Positions 1 through 8,904 of a stretch of 22,159 nucleotides of DNA are shown here, one piece after another; position 1 is the first letter of the stretch, and every line of letters starts with the position of its first letter. This DNA is from Scleroderma bovista. Lineage: Eukaryota > Basidiomycota > Agaricomycetes > Boletales > Sclerodermataceae. The notes below the pieces were generated by a model. The model saw nothing but the letters and a program-made list of their open reading frames with translations. It was not told the origin of the DNA and made no database searches. The position numbers and the translations under genes are program-made. The stretch covers positions 1 through 22,159 of the forward strand of contig JAYMGJ010000630.1 of assembly GCA_037178675.1 (NCBI GenBank), read 5' to 3'.

Positions 1-220
1 AAAGTGTAGTCAAAAGTGTAGTGAAAGTGTACAAAAAAGTGTAGTAAAAGTGTAGTCAAAAGTGTAGTAAAAGGGTAGTAAAAGGGTAGTAAAAGTGTGG
101 TAAAAAGTGTAGTAAAAGTGTACAAAAAAGCGTAGTAAAAGTGTTGTCAAAGTGTAGTAAAATGTGTACAAAAAATGTGTAGTATCCATTAGACAAAAAT
201 GTGTAGTGTTTGTATTGTAG
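1..220. repeat. Short-period G/T/A-rich tandem repeat (about 11 bp units)
   Basis: Degenerate tandem copies of a roughly 10-11 bp unit, AAAAGTGTAGT, with variants such as AAAGGGTAGT, AAAGTGTGGT and AAAGTGTAC. The strand has almost no C. Reading frames through it encode only Phe/Thr/Tyr/Leu-rich repeat peptides and are not genes. It grades into the longer-unit array to its right, which keeps the TGTGTAGT word, so the two probably share an origin. The left end is cut by the window edge. Confidence 0.9.
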
Positions 221-224
221 TGTT

Positions 225-836
225 GATTACCCAAAATGCGTAGTAACAATTAAGAAATGTTGTGTTGTGTTTGTGTGGTAGTGTTGATTACCAAAAATGT
301 GTAGTGTCACTTAGGATGTGTTGTGTTGTGTTTGTGATGTAGTGTTGATTACCAAAAATGCGTAGTAGTTCTGCTGTGTTTGTGTTGTAGTGTTGATTGC
401 CAAAAATGTGTAGCATCAATTAGGAAATGTTGTGTAGTATTTGTGTTGTAGTTTTGATTACCAAAAATGCGTAGTAGTTGTGTTGTGTTTGTGTTGTAGT
501 GTTAATTACCAAAAATGCGGAGTAGTTGTGTAGTGTTTGTGTTGTAGTGCTGATTACCAAAAATGTGTAGTATCAATTAGGATGTGTTGTGTAGTGTTTG
601 TAGTGTAGTGTTGATTACCAAAAATGCGTAGTAATTGTGTTGTGTTTGTGTTGTAGTGTTGATTACCAAAAATGCGGAGTACTTGTGTAGTGTTTGTGTT
701 GTAGTTCTGATTACCAAAAATGTGTAGTGTCAACTAGGAAGTGTTGTGTAGTGTTTGTGATGTAGTGCTGATTACCAAAAATGCGTAGTATAATTGTGTG
801 TAGCAAAAGTGTAGTACCACTTGGTAGTTGGTACTG
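225..836. repeat. Higher-order minisatellite of 48-bp and 61-bp units
   Basis: The word GATTACCAAAAATG, or a one-base variant, starts at 225, 286, 347, 395, 456, 504, 552, 613, 661, 709 and 770. The spacings are exactly 61, 61, 48, 61, 48, 48, 61, 48, 48 and 61 bp. The long unit carries about 13 extra bases around a TCAATTAGG-like word. From 395 the order is long-short-short, repeated with a 157-bp period (395, 552, 709). Within it the two short units differ consistently: the first has GCGTAGTA and the second GCGGAGTA. This is a true higher-order repeat. No coding content; G/T strand bias is strong. Confidence 0.95.
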
Positions 837-987
837 CCACTGTGTGTCCAAAATTTGACCAAGTGCCCAAAAATGCCAAAAATGCGATATTGTGGACACT
901 GTTTGTCACGCCTCTTGCGCAACATGGCAAACTTGACCAAACAGATGCCTTTTCCTACTATGTAGGAGTGGGCTCAACACAACAAAG
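837..987. other. Unassigned spacer between the satellite and the 94-bp cassettes
   Basis: No recognisable gene. It contains a small CCAAAAATGCC-type near-repeat (about 868-884) and a loose inverted repeat around 812-832 (GTACCACTTGG facing TTGGTAC). A 102-codon open frame starts at 821 but runs into the 94-bp repeats, whose period is not a multiple of three, so I do not call it coding. Confidence 0.4.
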
Positions 988-1236
988 GTTAGTGCCGGAG
1001 CTAATGGTAAGTTTCCTACTACCACAACATATTAACTTGTCTAACAATGCTACTAATAGGTTATTTCACTGCACAACAAAAGTTAGTGCCGGAGCTAATG
1101 GTAAGTTTCCCACTACCACTACATATTAACTTATCTAACAATGCTACTAATAGGTTATTTGACTACACAACAAATGTTAGTGCCGGAACTAAAGGTAAGT
1201 TTTACATGTTACCTTGTCTAATAATGGTACTTATAG
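988..1236 (+). repeat. Tandem 94-bp cassettes, each containing an intron-like segment
   Basis: GTTAGTGCCGGAGCTAATG starts at 988 and 1082, and its variant at 1176, an exact 94-bp period. The acceptor-like TAGG recurs at 1057, 1151 and 1234 (94, then 83 bp). Each unit splits into a 41-nt exon-like part (1060-1100 and 1154-1194) and an intron-like part that starts GTAAGTTT and ends in a TCTAAC or CTAATAATG branch-like word before TAG. The intron-like segments are 1007-1059, 1101-1153 and 1195-1236 (53, 53, 42 nt). Joining the exon-like parts gives no long reading frame in any phase, so this may be a non-coding transcript, a decayed gene, or a repeat that happens to carry splice signals. Confidence 0.75.
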
Positions 1237-1307
1237 GTTATTTGACTATGGTCAAACACCACTAGAGGCTATTAGCCTGCCGGAAATTGACAATCACTTT
1301 CAACTCT

Positions 1308-1361
1308 GTAAGTAGTTTGTCTCACTTGATCTAGCTTGTCACTAACTCAACTTTCATATAG
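1308..1361 (+). other. Further intron-like segment (54 nt)
   Basis: It begins GTAAGTAG, has an ACTAACTC branch-like word, and ends CATATAG followed by GTTAATTG. It continues the series of donor and acceptor pairs in the 94-bp cassettes, after an exon-like stretch of 71 nt (1237-1307) that also starts GTTATTTGACTA. Splice signals alone are weak evidence, but four in a row with matching sizes is unusual for random sequence. Confidence 0.5.
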
Positions 1362-1597
1362 GTTAATTGCTTTGAGTGGGTAGTTGTGATTAGGATTATA
1401 TTATGTAGTGTCTCTGACTACACCATGTATGTAGTAGTTAGTAATTGCTAATATATTTGTTGCTTTATATGCTAGTATTTGGAGTGCTATAAGAGTTTGA
1501 AAGAGTATGGTAATGGCATTAGTGTCAATCCTAGTATATAGACCTTGTGCTAGTCCCGGAAACACTAGACCTGTACAAATGGGAGGTGTTTGCATAG
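1362..1597. other. No gene recognised
   Basis: An A/T-leaning stretch without a clear reading frame on the plus strand. The minus-strand 126-codon frame at 1401-1781 overlaps the better candidate at 1645-1962 and is rich in unrelated low-complexity residues, so I left it out. Confidence 0.4.
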
Positions 1598-1619
1598 GTC
1601 TGTACAGAGCAGTACAGAC
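1598..1619. repeat. Perfect 8-bp inverted repeat (hairpin)
   Basis: GTCTGTAC (1598-1605), a 6-nt spacer AGAGCA, then GTACAGAC (1612-1619). Further CTGTACA and TCTGTG words lie nearby (about 1570 and 1617-1700), so it sits in a local cluster of CTGTAC-type repeats. Function unknown. Confidence 0.7.
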
Positions 1620-1644
1620 TCTGTGCACTCTGTGAAGCCCTGTA

Positions 1645-1962
1645 TTAGTGGGAACCTTTCTGTGGGCTCTGTGACTCTGTACAAGTCTGTGTGGCACTGT
1701 ATAGGGAAGGGCTGGTTTGCTGATGAAAGGACCCATCAGGGGATAAATAGCAGTCATGGCGGTTGACTTCAAATATACCACTTAGTAGGTATTCTTCAGC
1801 TTCACCGCTTGTACCTTTGAAGATAAGCGAGCTTCCGCGACATCCTCCATAGAAGTATTCGGCATCTTCACCAATGTTTGGAGACGCAGCATAGATACTG
1901 TGTTCATTCTTCTTCAGATTTGCATATAGTTCAGTTGCAGATGGTAATGCCATGGCGCACAA
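1645..1962 (-). CDS. Hypothetical small protein, 105 codons
   Basis: An open frame read leftward, with ATGs at 1962 and 1953; the second (MALPSATELY...) gives a 102-aa product. I do not recognise the product. The first 80 residues have a mixed, protein-like composition including GEDAEYFYGGCRG and GEAEEYLLSG. No transmembrane segment, signal peptide or zinc motif is visible. The C-terminal part becomes Ser/Gln-rich where it enters the CTGTAC repeat cluster, so it may be a truncated gene. A TATA-like TATAATA (minus strand, around 2006-2012) lies about 50 bp upstream. It could equally be a chance frame. Confidence 0.3.
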   Translation of the reverse strand: MCAMALPSATELYANLKKNEHSIYAASPNIGEDAEYFYGGCRGSSLIFKGTSGEAEEYLLSGIFEVNRHDCYLSPDGSFHQQTSPSLYSATQTCTESQSPQKGSH

Positions 1963-2164
1963 AGACGTGAGTGGGATGGGAACAGAAGGCAGTATCTATT
2001 TTGACTATTATAAGCAAGACTGGTTAATAGAATGTGATTACTTGCCCGGTTACTACTGACAAGAGTCTATCTGTGTTGGCTCCGTTCAACACAATATGTA
2101 GACCTGATACATGATTTAGCACATGAAATTGGAATGAGGAGGTCAGTTTGCACCTCAGTTTACA
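1963..2164. other. Spacer upstream of the Helitron gene
   Basis: No reading frame of note. The left Helitron end (a 5' TC after an A) should lie here or further left, but a TC dinucleotide cannot be placed without other copies of the element. The sequence ends with CAGTTTACA directly before the first Helitron ATG at 2165. Confidence 0.4.
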
Positions 2165-3392
2165 ATGTCCTCCACAGTCAACATTGTTCAAGATGATATG
2201 TCTTTGCTGTTTGGCAAGCTTTCGAAAGCCGAGGTTTTTGCCGCAGTTCCACCTGGTACCTTTTCTCCTGCAGTCAAGTCATGGGACGCAATATACCAAG
2301 CAATGGCACACTTGCCAGATGAGGTGAAGGACTTGATTCACCAGGCGAATAATAGGAAGAAGAACAGAAGCCTGCAAAAGCGAAGAGAGATTCGTCAGCA
2401 AGAGGGTCGTCGTGTTGTACAGGTGGTAGATGACAGTTCAGAATCAGATGGGGAAGAGAGAAGGGATGTGACGAAATTTATGCAACTTCCCAGTGAACAA
2501 GAAAGACGTACCTGCATCCAATCGTTCATCGATGCAACTTCAAATAAGGCACTAGCTATGTTCGTTTGTGTTGTTTGCGCCAGAGAATTCCTAACAGCCA
2601 ATGGTGCATTGGTATATCATGACATGTTGTACTAGATCAAGTCAAACTGAATAAGTTCAAGGAACTCAATATCATCTATGTGACGTACCGAATATCCGAA
2701 ATCAACTTATTCGAGCCCAACAATTTCCAGTGCAAGATCTATGGAATGGAATGTTGCTTGTTAGCGAAAAGATTGACGAAGAAGGAAATGGTTGGATTTG
2801 CGAGGAATGTCACAGGTCTTTGCTTGCCAATCATCTCCTTGGCAAACAACATGTGGATCGGTCCAGTTCCTTTTGCATTGTGAATCCTTTCTTTTGTGGA
2901 AAGCTTGCTGATTGCACGACATCACCCACGCTGCTATATATTCAAACTGTTTCCAAAAGCTACAGGTGGTGGCATTAATCCAGAACATCTTCAACGAGGA
3001 ATGGCAGGGAATGTTACCTTGTATGAGACCAATATCAGCATGGTCACTGCCATGTTATATGGACAGTTATTACCGCACACTCTCCACGTTGGCATCTGTT
3101 GTCGCCATCATGTTTATATCTTCCAAAAAACTTGGCAAAAATTGGATGCAGTCAATGTTTCATGTGCAAAGGACTGTCGTGTTGGAGGCTCTGTTGTGGC
3201 TGAAGAAGAATAATGTGTTGTATGGAGATGTGGACGTGTCAGAAGATCAGCTTGAAATGCTTCCTATGGATGATGTTCCTGATGAAGTACAAGCTTTGGT
3301 TCGTCAAGAAACAAATGAGTTTTTGGCAATACGTGAAAGGGAATCGTACATTCCTGACACGGCAGAGCAAAGCGGCTCTTCTGAATTCAACT

Positions 3393-3447
3393 GTGAGTAC
3401 TCTCCTATGCATAGCTGTCGTTCTGTTGACATGCACCACTGTAACAG
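3393..3447 (+). other. Helitron intron 1 (55 nt)
   Basis: Donor GTGAGTAC, acceptor GTAACAG. Splicing in phase 1 joins T to CA and carries the frame into CAG GAT GAA. Using the next AG (3452) would give an immediate TGA, which decides for 3447. Confidence 0.75.
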
Positions 3448-3507
3448 CACAGGATGAAAATCAAGATAATGAACGTGCCAGCAATAATTTAGGAAAGAGA
3501 AATCAAG

Positions 3508-3564
3508 GTACCTTTTCATTATAGATGTGCCTAAGGATTGTCTGTGACACGGTTTGATTTACAG
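3508..3564 (+). other. Helitron intron 2 (57 nt)
   Basis: Donor GTACCTTT, acceptor GATTTACAG. Splicing in phase 1 joins G to AT and the frame continues D-E-G-D-V-I-P-L-Q-F-L-G, which fits the conserved Helitron region. Unspliced, the frame ends at a TAG just past 3520. Confidence 0.78.
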
Positions 3565-4031
3565 ATGAAGGAGATGTCATACCTTTGCAGTTTCTTGGAA
3601 TGTCCAACACTGATCAAGCGCAAATGTCATCCAATGATTTGATGTCGTATGCATTGGCCAACCTCCATGATCCTACAAAAGAAAGTGGTTATGCGGTCAG
3701 ACATGGTACTCGTGCAATTGAGGACTTTGGATTTGCACGGCCTTCTCAAAGCTCGGATCACCCCACATCATCTCATCGCAATCCCCTTGCAGCTGCCTAT
3801 CCAGTTCTCTATCCATATGGCATAGGTGGTATTGAAGCCGAATGACCGATCTCTGTCAGTTTCAAAGACCATGTTCGTTGGTTATTGCAATATTATGACA
3901 AACATTTTGCCACGCACCATTCTTTTCCCTTTGTTTGTTTCGGTATCTCTCAAAAGTGGGAAGCCATGCGGTCAGCTTTCTTGCAGATGTGACAACAAGA
4001 TTTTGAGGCGGATACATTTGCAATCACAAAG

Positions 4032-5336
4032 TTGACTGTAGCCGATTTGAAGCAAGTGGAAGAGGAGGAAGCACACAAAATTCCCATTAGTAATCCAGCT
4101 GTACGACTTCTCTGCAAACACATGGTGGCCACCAATGGGCGTGTACTTGGCTCTCACCATGCTCGTGCAGCTTATCGAGGGATGATTTGGGGCACTTGTT
4201 TGTTGATGGGAGGTGCCTCCCTTTGGGTCACCATTAATCCAGCAGATATTCACGATCCTATTGCTCAAATCTTTGCTGGCCATGAAATTGATATGGACAA
4301 GTTTTGCACTACGATGGGTCCTGATGCCAATCAACGAGCGTGCACTATTGCCGAGAATCCTTACGCTGCAGCAAAATACTTTCAATTTATCATCAATACT
4401 GTGCTTGAAACCTTGTTTGGCATTAAGTCCAAAGGGGGCCGTGTGTCTGCTTCCACAGGCATCCTAGGACGTTTGGCTGCATATTACAGAGTGGTTGAGG
4501 CACAAGGAAGGGGCACTTTACACCTCCACATGCTGCTTTGGCTGCAACATGCACCAAATTGTGATGAGATGCACACTCTTTTGCAGTCATCTGATTTTCG
4601 TGAACGTGTTCGCGCTTTTATCAAAGCCAATATTCGGGCACACTTGGATGGGTTTATTGAAGAAACGATCTGCTCAACGTCTCGTGACTCACAGTTGGCA
4701 TATTCCCGGCCTCCTGATCCAAGAAACGAGTCTACATGGGCGCATGACAATGCCACGCTTGAACGAAACTTAGTGCGTGCTCAGCAAGTGCACACCTGTA
4801 CTCATTCGGCCTGTCTCTGTATGAAAAATGGCAAGCTGACATGCAAAAGACGAGCACCGTGGCCTTTATCTGAGGATGATATCATCGAGCCCAATGGCAA
4901 CTGGACACCCAAAAGAACAATGCCATATCTCAATTCGTATTGTCCTGACGTGCTTACGACTATGCACTGCAATAACGATATCAAGCTAAATACGAATGGC
5001 AGTGAAACCAAACATATCGCATGGTATTTGACGTCCTATACGACGAAGAATCAAAAGACAACACACAATACATCTGCGTTATTGGCCAACAGTCTCGCAT
5101 ACCACAAAGATAATCCTAAATACGATGATCTACAACAATGCAACAAGTTACTGTTATACCGGTGTATCAACATACTAAATCACAAAATGGAATTATCTGG
5201 GCCACAATTGGTTTCGTATTTGATGGGATGGGATGATAAATTTCAATCCCATAACTACGTGGCCTTGTATACCAATCCATTGCTTGCAGCTCTCAAACAA
5301 ACATTTCCCAACGTACGATATGGATTGCCATCCGAG
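4032..5336 (+). other. Helitron HUH Rep endonuclease domain (longest intact exon)
   Basis: A 435-codon uninterrupted stretch of the Helitron gene. The HUH metal-binding motif is HLH at 4521-4529, inside GRGTLHLHMLLWL, as in Rep/Helitron initiators. The two catalytic tyrosines are in the word WYLTSYTTKNQ, with codons at 5025-5027 and 5037-5039 (Y-x3-Y spacing). Upstream, the TINPADIHDPIAQIFAG word (about 4230-4280) matches the conserved Helitron-like N region. The reading frame continues upstream of 4032 through 3990, where a TGA breaks it. The exon ends at the donor at 5336. All expected catalytic residues are still present. Confidence 0.93.
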
Positions 5337-5390
5337 TAAGATTTAATACCTATTATCATGCACAGACATTAACTATTTTGTGCATGACAG
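5336..5390 (+). other. Helitron intron 3 (55 nt)
   Basis: Donor GTAAGATT, acceptor GCATGACAG. The donor overlaps what would otherwise read as a TAA stop after the Rep domain. Splicing in phase 2 (GA plus T) gives a 52-nt exon, 5391-5442, open in the needed frame. Confidence 0.75.
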
Positions 5391-5442
5391 TCTAGCAGCG
5401 GGAAGAGATTTGGTAAACAAGTCATCAGATAGAGCGAACATT

Positions 5443-5496
5443 GTCAGTACACTCACTATAGAATCTCTTTAGACTCAACCAGTAATATCATTGCAG
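5443..5496 (+). other. Helitron intron 4 (54 nt)
   Basis: Donor GTCAGTAC, acceptor ATCATTGCAG. Splicing in phase 0 joins ...A-N-I to V-E-S-H-T-E, entering the frame that runs to the helicase. Without splicing the frame meets TAG at about 5470. Confidence 0.72.
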
Positions 5497-6012
5497 GTTG
5501 AGTCCCATACGGAAATGGTCACTCTTCAGACCAACAAGAGAGGCCAAATATATGTTCGTTCGCAATTGCAGGATTATGAATCTAGGGGTCCCGAACTGGA
5601 AGGAATGTCATTCATAAAATTTGTCACCGATACTTACGAGGAATCAATTCCTGCCAATGAAAGAGAGAAATGTGTAGACCCATCTGCCGCAACCAATGTT
5701 GACGGAACTCCCCACATACTTCATCGTCGAGTTGGTCGTCCTCGTCACGATAGGATTCGCTATAAGGAAGAGCATCCGAAATCTGTAACACATCAGCATG
5801 TCATGCGGGGCAAGCAACACAATACACTACCAAATATTTGTGGACCTTGGCCTCCAAGTTCGGACGAACCAGAACAACATAACCTTTACTGTGCATCCGT
5901 ATTGGCATTGACGAAACCTTGGTGACAACTATCTGATATTAAAGATGCCCGTGTCACATGGGCAACTGAACTACAAAATTGGCTGGATAATGCCCCCATT
6001 TATGTTCGAGAT

Positions 6013-8172
6013 GTGGTCGCAGGAATCCAATACTACTATGATGCTAAATCAGCGGGAGAAGCCACACGCGAAAATGAAATGATGTTTGATATTTGGGAGC
6101 AGACAGAGGACATCGGGCGACCTCTTGGTGACGACATAGACATGGGAAACGTATCAGAACAAGGAATCGCACTTACAGAAGAAGACCTAGAACGATACGA
6201 AGCAGAGCAGGTCTCAGTACGTGAAGAGGCACATGGGCAAGTGGCTGTCTTGATTGGGTTGGAACATTCTGTTTTTTCTGAGAAGGAGGGAAGAACAGAG
6301 CACAGTGCTGTAGGGGTGCACATTGCAAATGGAGGAGATCTTGCACTTCTGGGTGATTGGCAACAAAGTATGGCTGACAACGTGTTCAATGTGAGCACAG
6401 GGATGGAGTCAGAAGGGACGTACGAGGATGGTAATATCACTGCACTGAGCACAATGGAGGTCAATGATGACACAGGAGAAGTGGTACAACTTGCCTTTCC
6501 GACAACTTTTCACGAGGCTCTTGAAGCCATACCCGAAACGGAGCTGCTGGAGGACCAACGCCACGCATTTGACATCATTCACTGGCACTTGATGGAGACG
6601 AAAGCAGGCCGGGCGCCCCCACCATTGCGAATGGTCATTCCAGGTGAGGGGGGTGTTGGGAAGTCGAAAACGATCCAAATGATCACAGAAGATTTCCAGA
6701 AACAAGGACTAGCTCGGATCCTTGTGAAAGGAGCTTATACAGGAATTGCTGCTTCAGTGATCGATGGAAAGACTCTCCATGTACTCAGCATGATTCCTTT
6801 AAACGGCCATCAACAATCTGCAAACACCCTAAAGAAACTAACCGCCTTTTGGCAAAGCAAAGAGTACTTGATTATTGATGAGATATTGATGATATCTCGA
6901 GACTTCTTTGCCAAACTGTCTAAAATCATTTTGCGCACATGTACCACCATGGAACGATCTGACTTGGCCAACCAGCCTTTTGGAGGCATGAACGTCATTC
7001 TCGTAGGGGACTTTCATCAGTTCCCTCCTGTTGCCAGTAAAACCTCTGCGCCACTCTTTTTCCCTTGTGACCCATTGAAGGACATGACAGATGAAATCTT
7101 GGGACGCAAGATCTACGAGCAATTCACTGTTGTCATTTGATTGAAAACACAGGTCCAGGTTGTTGATCCTGAATGGCTGGATCTCCTGCAGCATGTTCGT
7201 CATGGAAATTGCAAAGAACATCATATTGCGCTACTTCGCAGTCTCATTCTCGGGGATCCTTGCTGTCCTCCTTCTGATTTCACCACCGAACTGTGGAATC
7301 AAGCTATTCTCATTACACCATGTCATGCTGTTCGGATTAAATGGAATGCTATGATGGCATGGTCACAGTGCAATCTAAAAGGTGAGATTCAATCAGATTC
7401 GGCAGACACAAACTCACCAGACATTATAGGCATACAATTGTTCATATGTCCGTGTATAGACACCATTGGAGGTTGGCAACTCATGCTTGAAGAGCGGTTC
7501 ATGGTAGTTACGAAACACAAGGGCAGACGTTCAGGGAATCCAAGGGAGCATGCCAGTCTTTCAAAAGAGATCGAACTGGCAGTCAGCATGGAAGTCATGG
7601 TCACGTTCAACATGTTGACGGATATTGATGTCGCGAATGGTGCTCGTGGAGAAGTTGTTGAAATCGTCCTAGACGACAAAGAAGATTGTTATTCACCAAA
7701 TGAAAGATACGTCCGTCTGCGCTATCCACCAGCCTACGTGTTAGTTCAGATGAAGCAGACAAAGGCGGAAGCTTTGGAGGGTCTAGAAGAGGGAGTACTC
7801 CCGATAGTTCCGCTGACGAAAACATTCAACATTCAAATGCCCGACGGGAAACAGAAAACGGTGTCAAGGACACAATTACCCATGACAGCTGCATACGCAT
7901 TCACAGATTATCGATCCCAGGGACAAACTATCGAATGATGCATTATTGACATAGGTAAACCGCCAACAGGTGAACTCACACCCTTCAACCTATATGTTGC
8001 ATTATCGCACAGCCGAGGCCGAGATAACATCAGACTCTTGTGGGACTTTGATGACAGGCTATTAACACAACACCCAAGTGAACATTTGCGACAGGAAGAC
8101 AAACGGTTGGCATCGTTAGATGAGCGGACAAGGGAACAGTGGCAACCTATTTTAAGTCCATCACAGCACTAG
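6013..8172 (+). other. Helitron Pif1-like SF1 helicase domain
   Basis: One frame from 5497 to 8172, broken only by TGA at 5923, 7138 and 7936. Walker A GEGGVGKS is at 6643-6666, Walker B IIDE at 6871-6882, the motif III-like GDFHQFPPV at 7006-7032, a YRSQGQTIE motif at about 7909-7935, and a NLYVALSHSRGR motif at about 7990-8025, in the order seen in Pif1/Helitron helicases. The domain would drive strand displacement from the Rep nick. Between 6100 and 6480 lies a long acidic linker with low similarity to known motifs. Every helicase motif I looked for is intact, so decay looks recent compared with a scrambled relic. Confidence 0.93.
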
Positions 8173-8462
8173 TTATCACCTACATTTAAAACAGCCCATC
8201 TGAATATCATTAGACCAAGAATCATACAGGATACCTCATGTACTCAAACCCGTCCGTCCAGCCCACAAGAAACACCCAGGCATCATACAGAACAACACTA
8301 CATCGGCAATCGAACTTTAAAACGGCGTACAAAAAGCAACACCATCGCGGGCGTTCAAAAAACGTACCAACCACGTGGCATTTCCAGTGGTAGTGACCTT
8401 GTAAACAAGGTGATCCTGTGCATTTAGCTTGTACATAGCTATTATATCCTATCCTCATCAAG
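8173..8462. other. Junction between Helitron gene and Plavaka gene
   Basis: No gene. It contains the palindrome CCACGTGG (8371-8378) and a perfect 7-bp hairpin ACCTTGT-AA-ACAAGGT (8396-8411). The Helitron 3' end (a hairpin followed about 10 nt later by CTRR) should be here, but I find no convincing CTAG or CTGG terminus. A TATTATAT word at about 8440-8450 sits just upstream of the next gene's ATG and may be its promoter. Confidence 0.45.
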
Positions 8463-8606
8463 ATGCCCCATGAAAAAACAACTGTACCGTGCGAGTCCTG
8501 TGGACAACATTTCAAGCCTACTGGCCTTGGGCCGCATCGTAAATCGTGTCTCAAACACAAACACAAGACTGGCGAGGATCTTGCATTTGTTGAGGGCTTC
8601 ACAACA

Positions 8607-8658
8607 GTATGTTTTCTACGTCTTTTTCTACCTGGTACATTACTGACCTTTTGAGCAG
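8607..8658 (+). other. Plavaka intron 1 (52 nt)
   Basis: Donor GTATGTTT, acceptor TTTTGAGCAG. It leaves exon 1 in phase 0 whereas exon 2 needs phase 1, so a G at the exon-intron junction was probably lost. Confidence 0.6.
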
Positions 8659-8730
8659 CTGGCCCAAGCCAGTCCAGTGACCATTCAGATACAATCGGTC
8701 CTCATGGACCAGGGAATTCTTCATCACACG

Positions 8731-8778
8731 GTATGGTACGATTCACATTGAATGCCACAAATTGACGATCGTACTCAG
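8731..8778 (+). other. Plavaka intron 2 (48 nt)
   Basis: Donor GTATGGTA, acceptor GTACTCAG. The joined G plus AT gives D followed by L-D-E-F-W, the expected motif. Confidence 0.78.
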
Positions 8779-8859
8779 ATCTCGATGAGTTCTGGACTGC
8801 ACCGGTGCCCGATGAGTGGCCTATGAGCACCGATAGTGATCCAGGGCTACATGGCCATG

Positions 8860-8904
8860 GTATGCCTCTTATCAAGCCCAAATGTATTAATTAATGCTAT
8901 GCAG
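8860..8904 (+). other. Plavaka intron 3 (45 nt)
   Basis: Donor GTATGCCT, acceptor CTATGCAG, with a TTAAT branch-like word. G plus CT keeps the frame. Confidence 0.78.

Larger units (their letters stand above)
2165..8172 (+). pseudogene. Helitron Rep-helicase (RepHel) transposase, decayed
   Basis: Autonomous Helitron protein, which nicks and unwinds DNA for rolling-circle transposition in the nucleus. In order: an N-terminal region with a paired-cysteine word CVVCAREF (about 2567-2590) and a later CEEC word (about 2799-2810), as in fungal Helitron N-terminal domains; a Helitron-like N / HUH Rep domain; a linker rich in acidic residues; and a Pif1-type SF1 helicase ending at TAG 8170-8172. Four introns restore phase (3393-3447, 3508-3564, 5336-5390, 5443-5496). 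Apparent one-base frameshifts fall near 2625-2735, 2835, 3085 and 3841. In-frame stops in the conserved frames are TGA at 2881, 3990, 5923, 7138 and 7936. Intact fungal homologues are of comparable overall length. The gene is clearly non-functional as it stands. Confidence 0.95.

Noticed and set aside
10..249. 79-codon minus-strand ORF in the satellite
   Set aside because: It is a translation of the 11-bp repeat, rich in Phe, Thr, Tyr and Leu with no start context; a repeat artefact.
1..836. CRISPR-like array
   Set aside because: Units are contiguous, with no unique spacers between conserved repeats, and the genome is eukaryotic.
6036..6473. 145-codon minus-strand ORF opposite the helicase linker
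   Set aside because: It is the antisense shadow of the acidic linker of the Helitron frame; Ser-rich with no motif.
2881..7938. Recoded TGA (sense codon or selenocysteine) in the Helitron gene
   Set aside because: The gene also has frameshifts, there is no sign of a recoded genetic code in this lineage, and CpG decay explains TGA and the LTR differences at once.
8341..8390. Canonical Helitron 3' terminus (hairpin plus CTRR)
   Set aside because: CCACGTGG is followed by CATTTCCAGT, which resembles fungal Helitron ends only loosely and lacks CTAG or CTGG, so I did not call an end.
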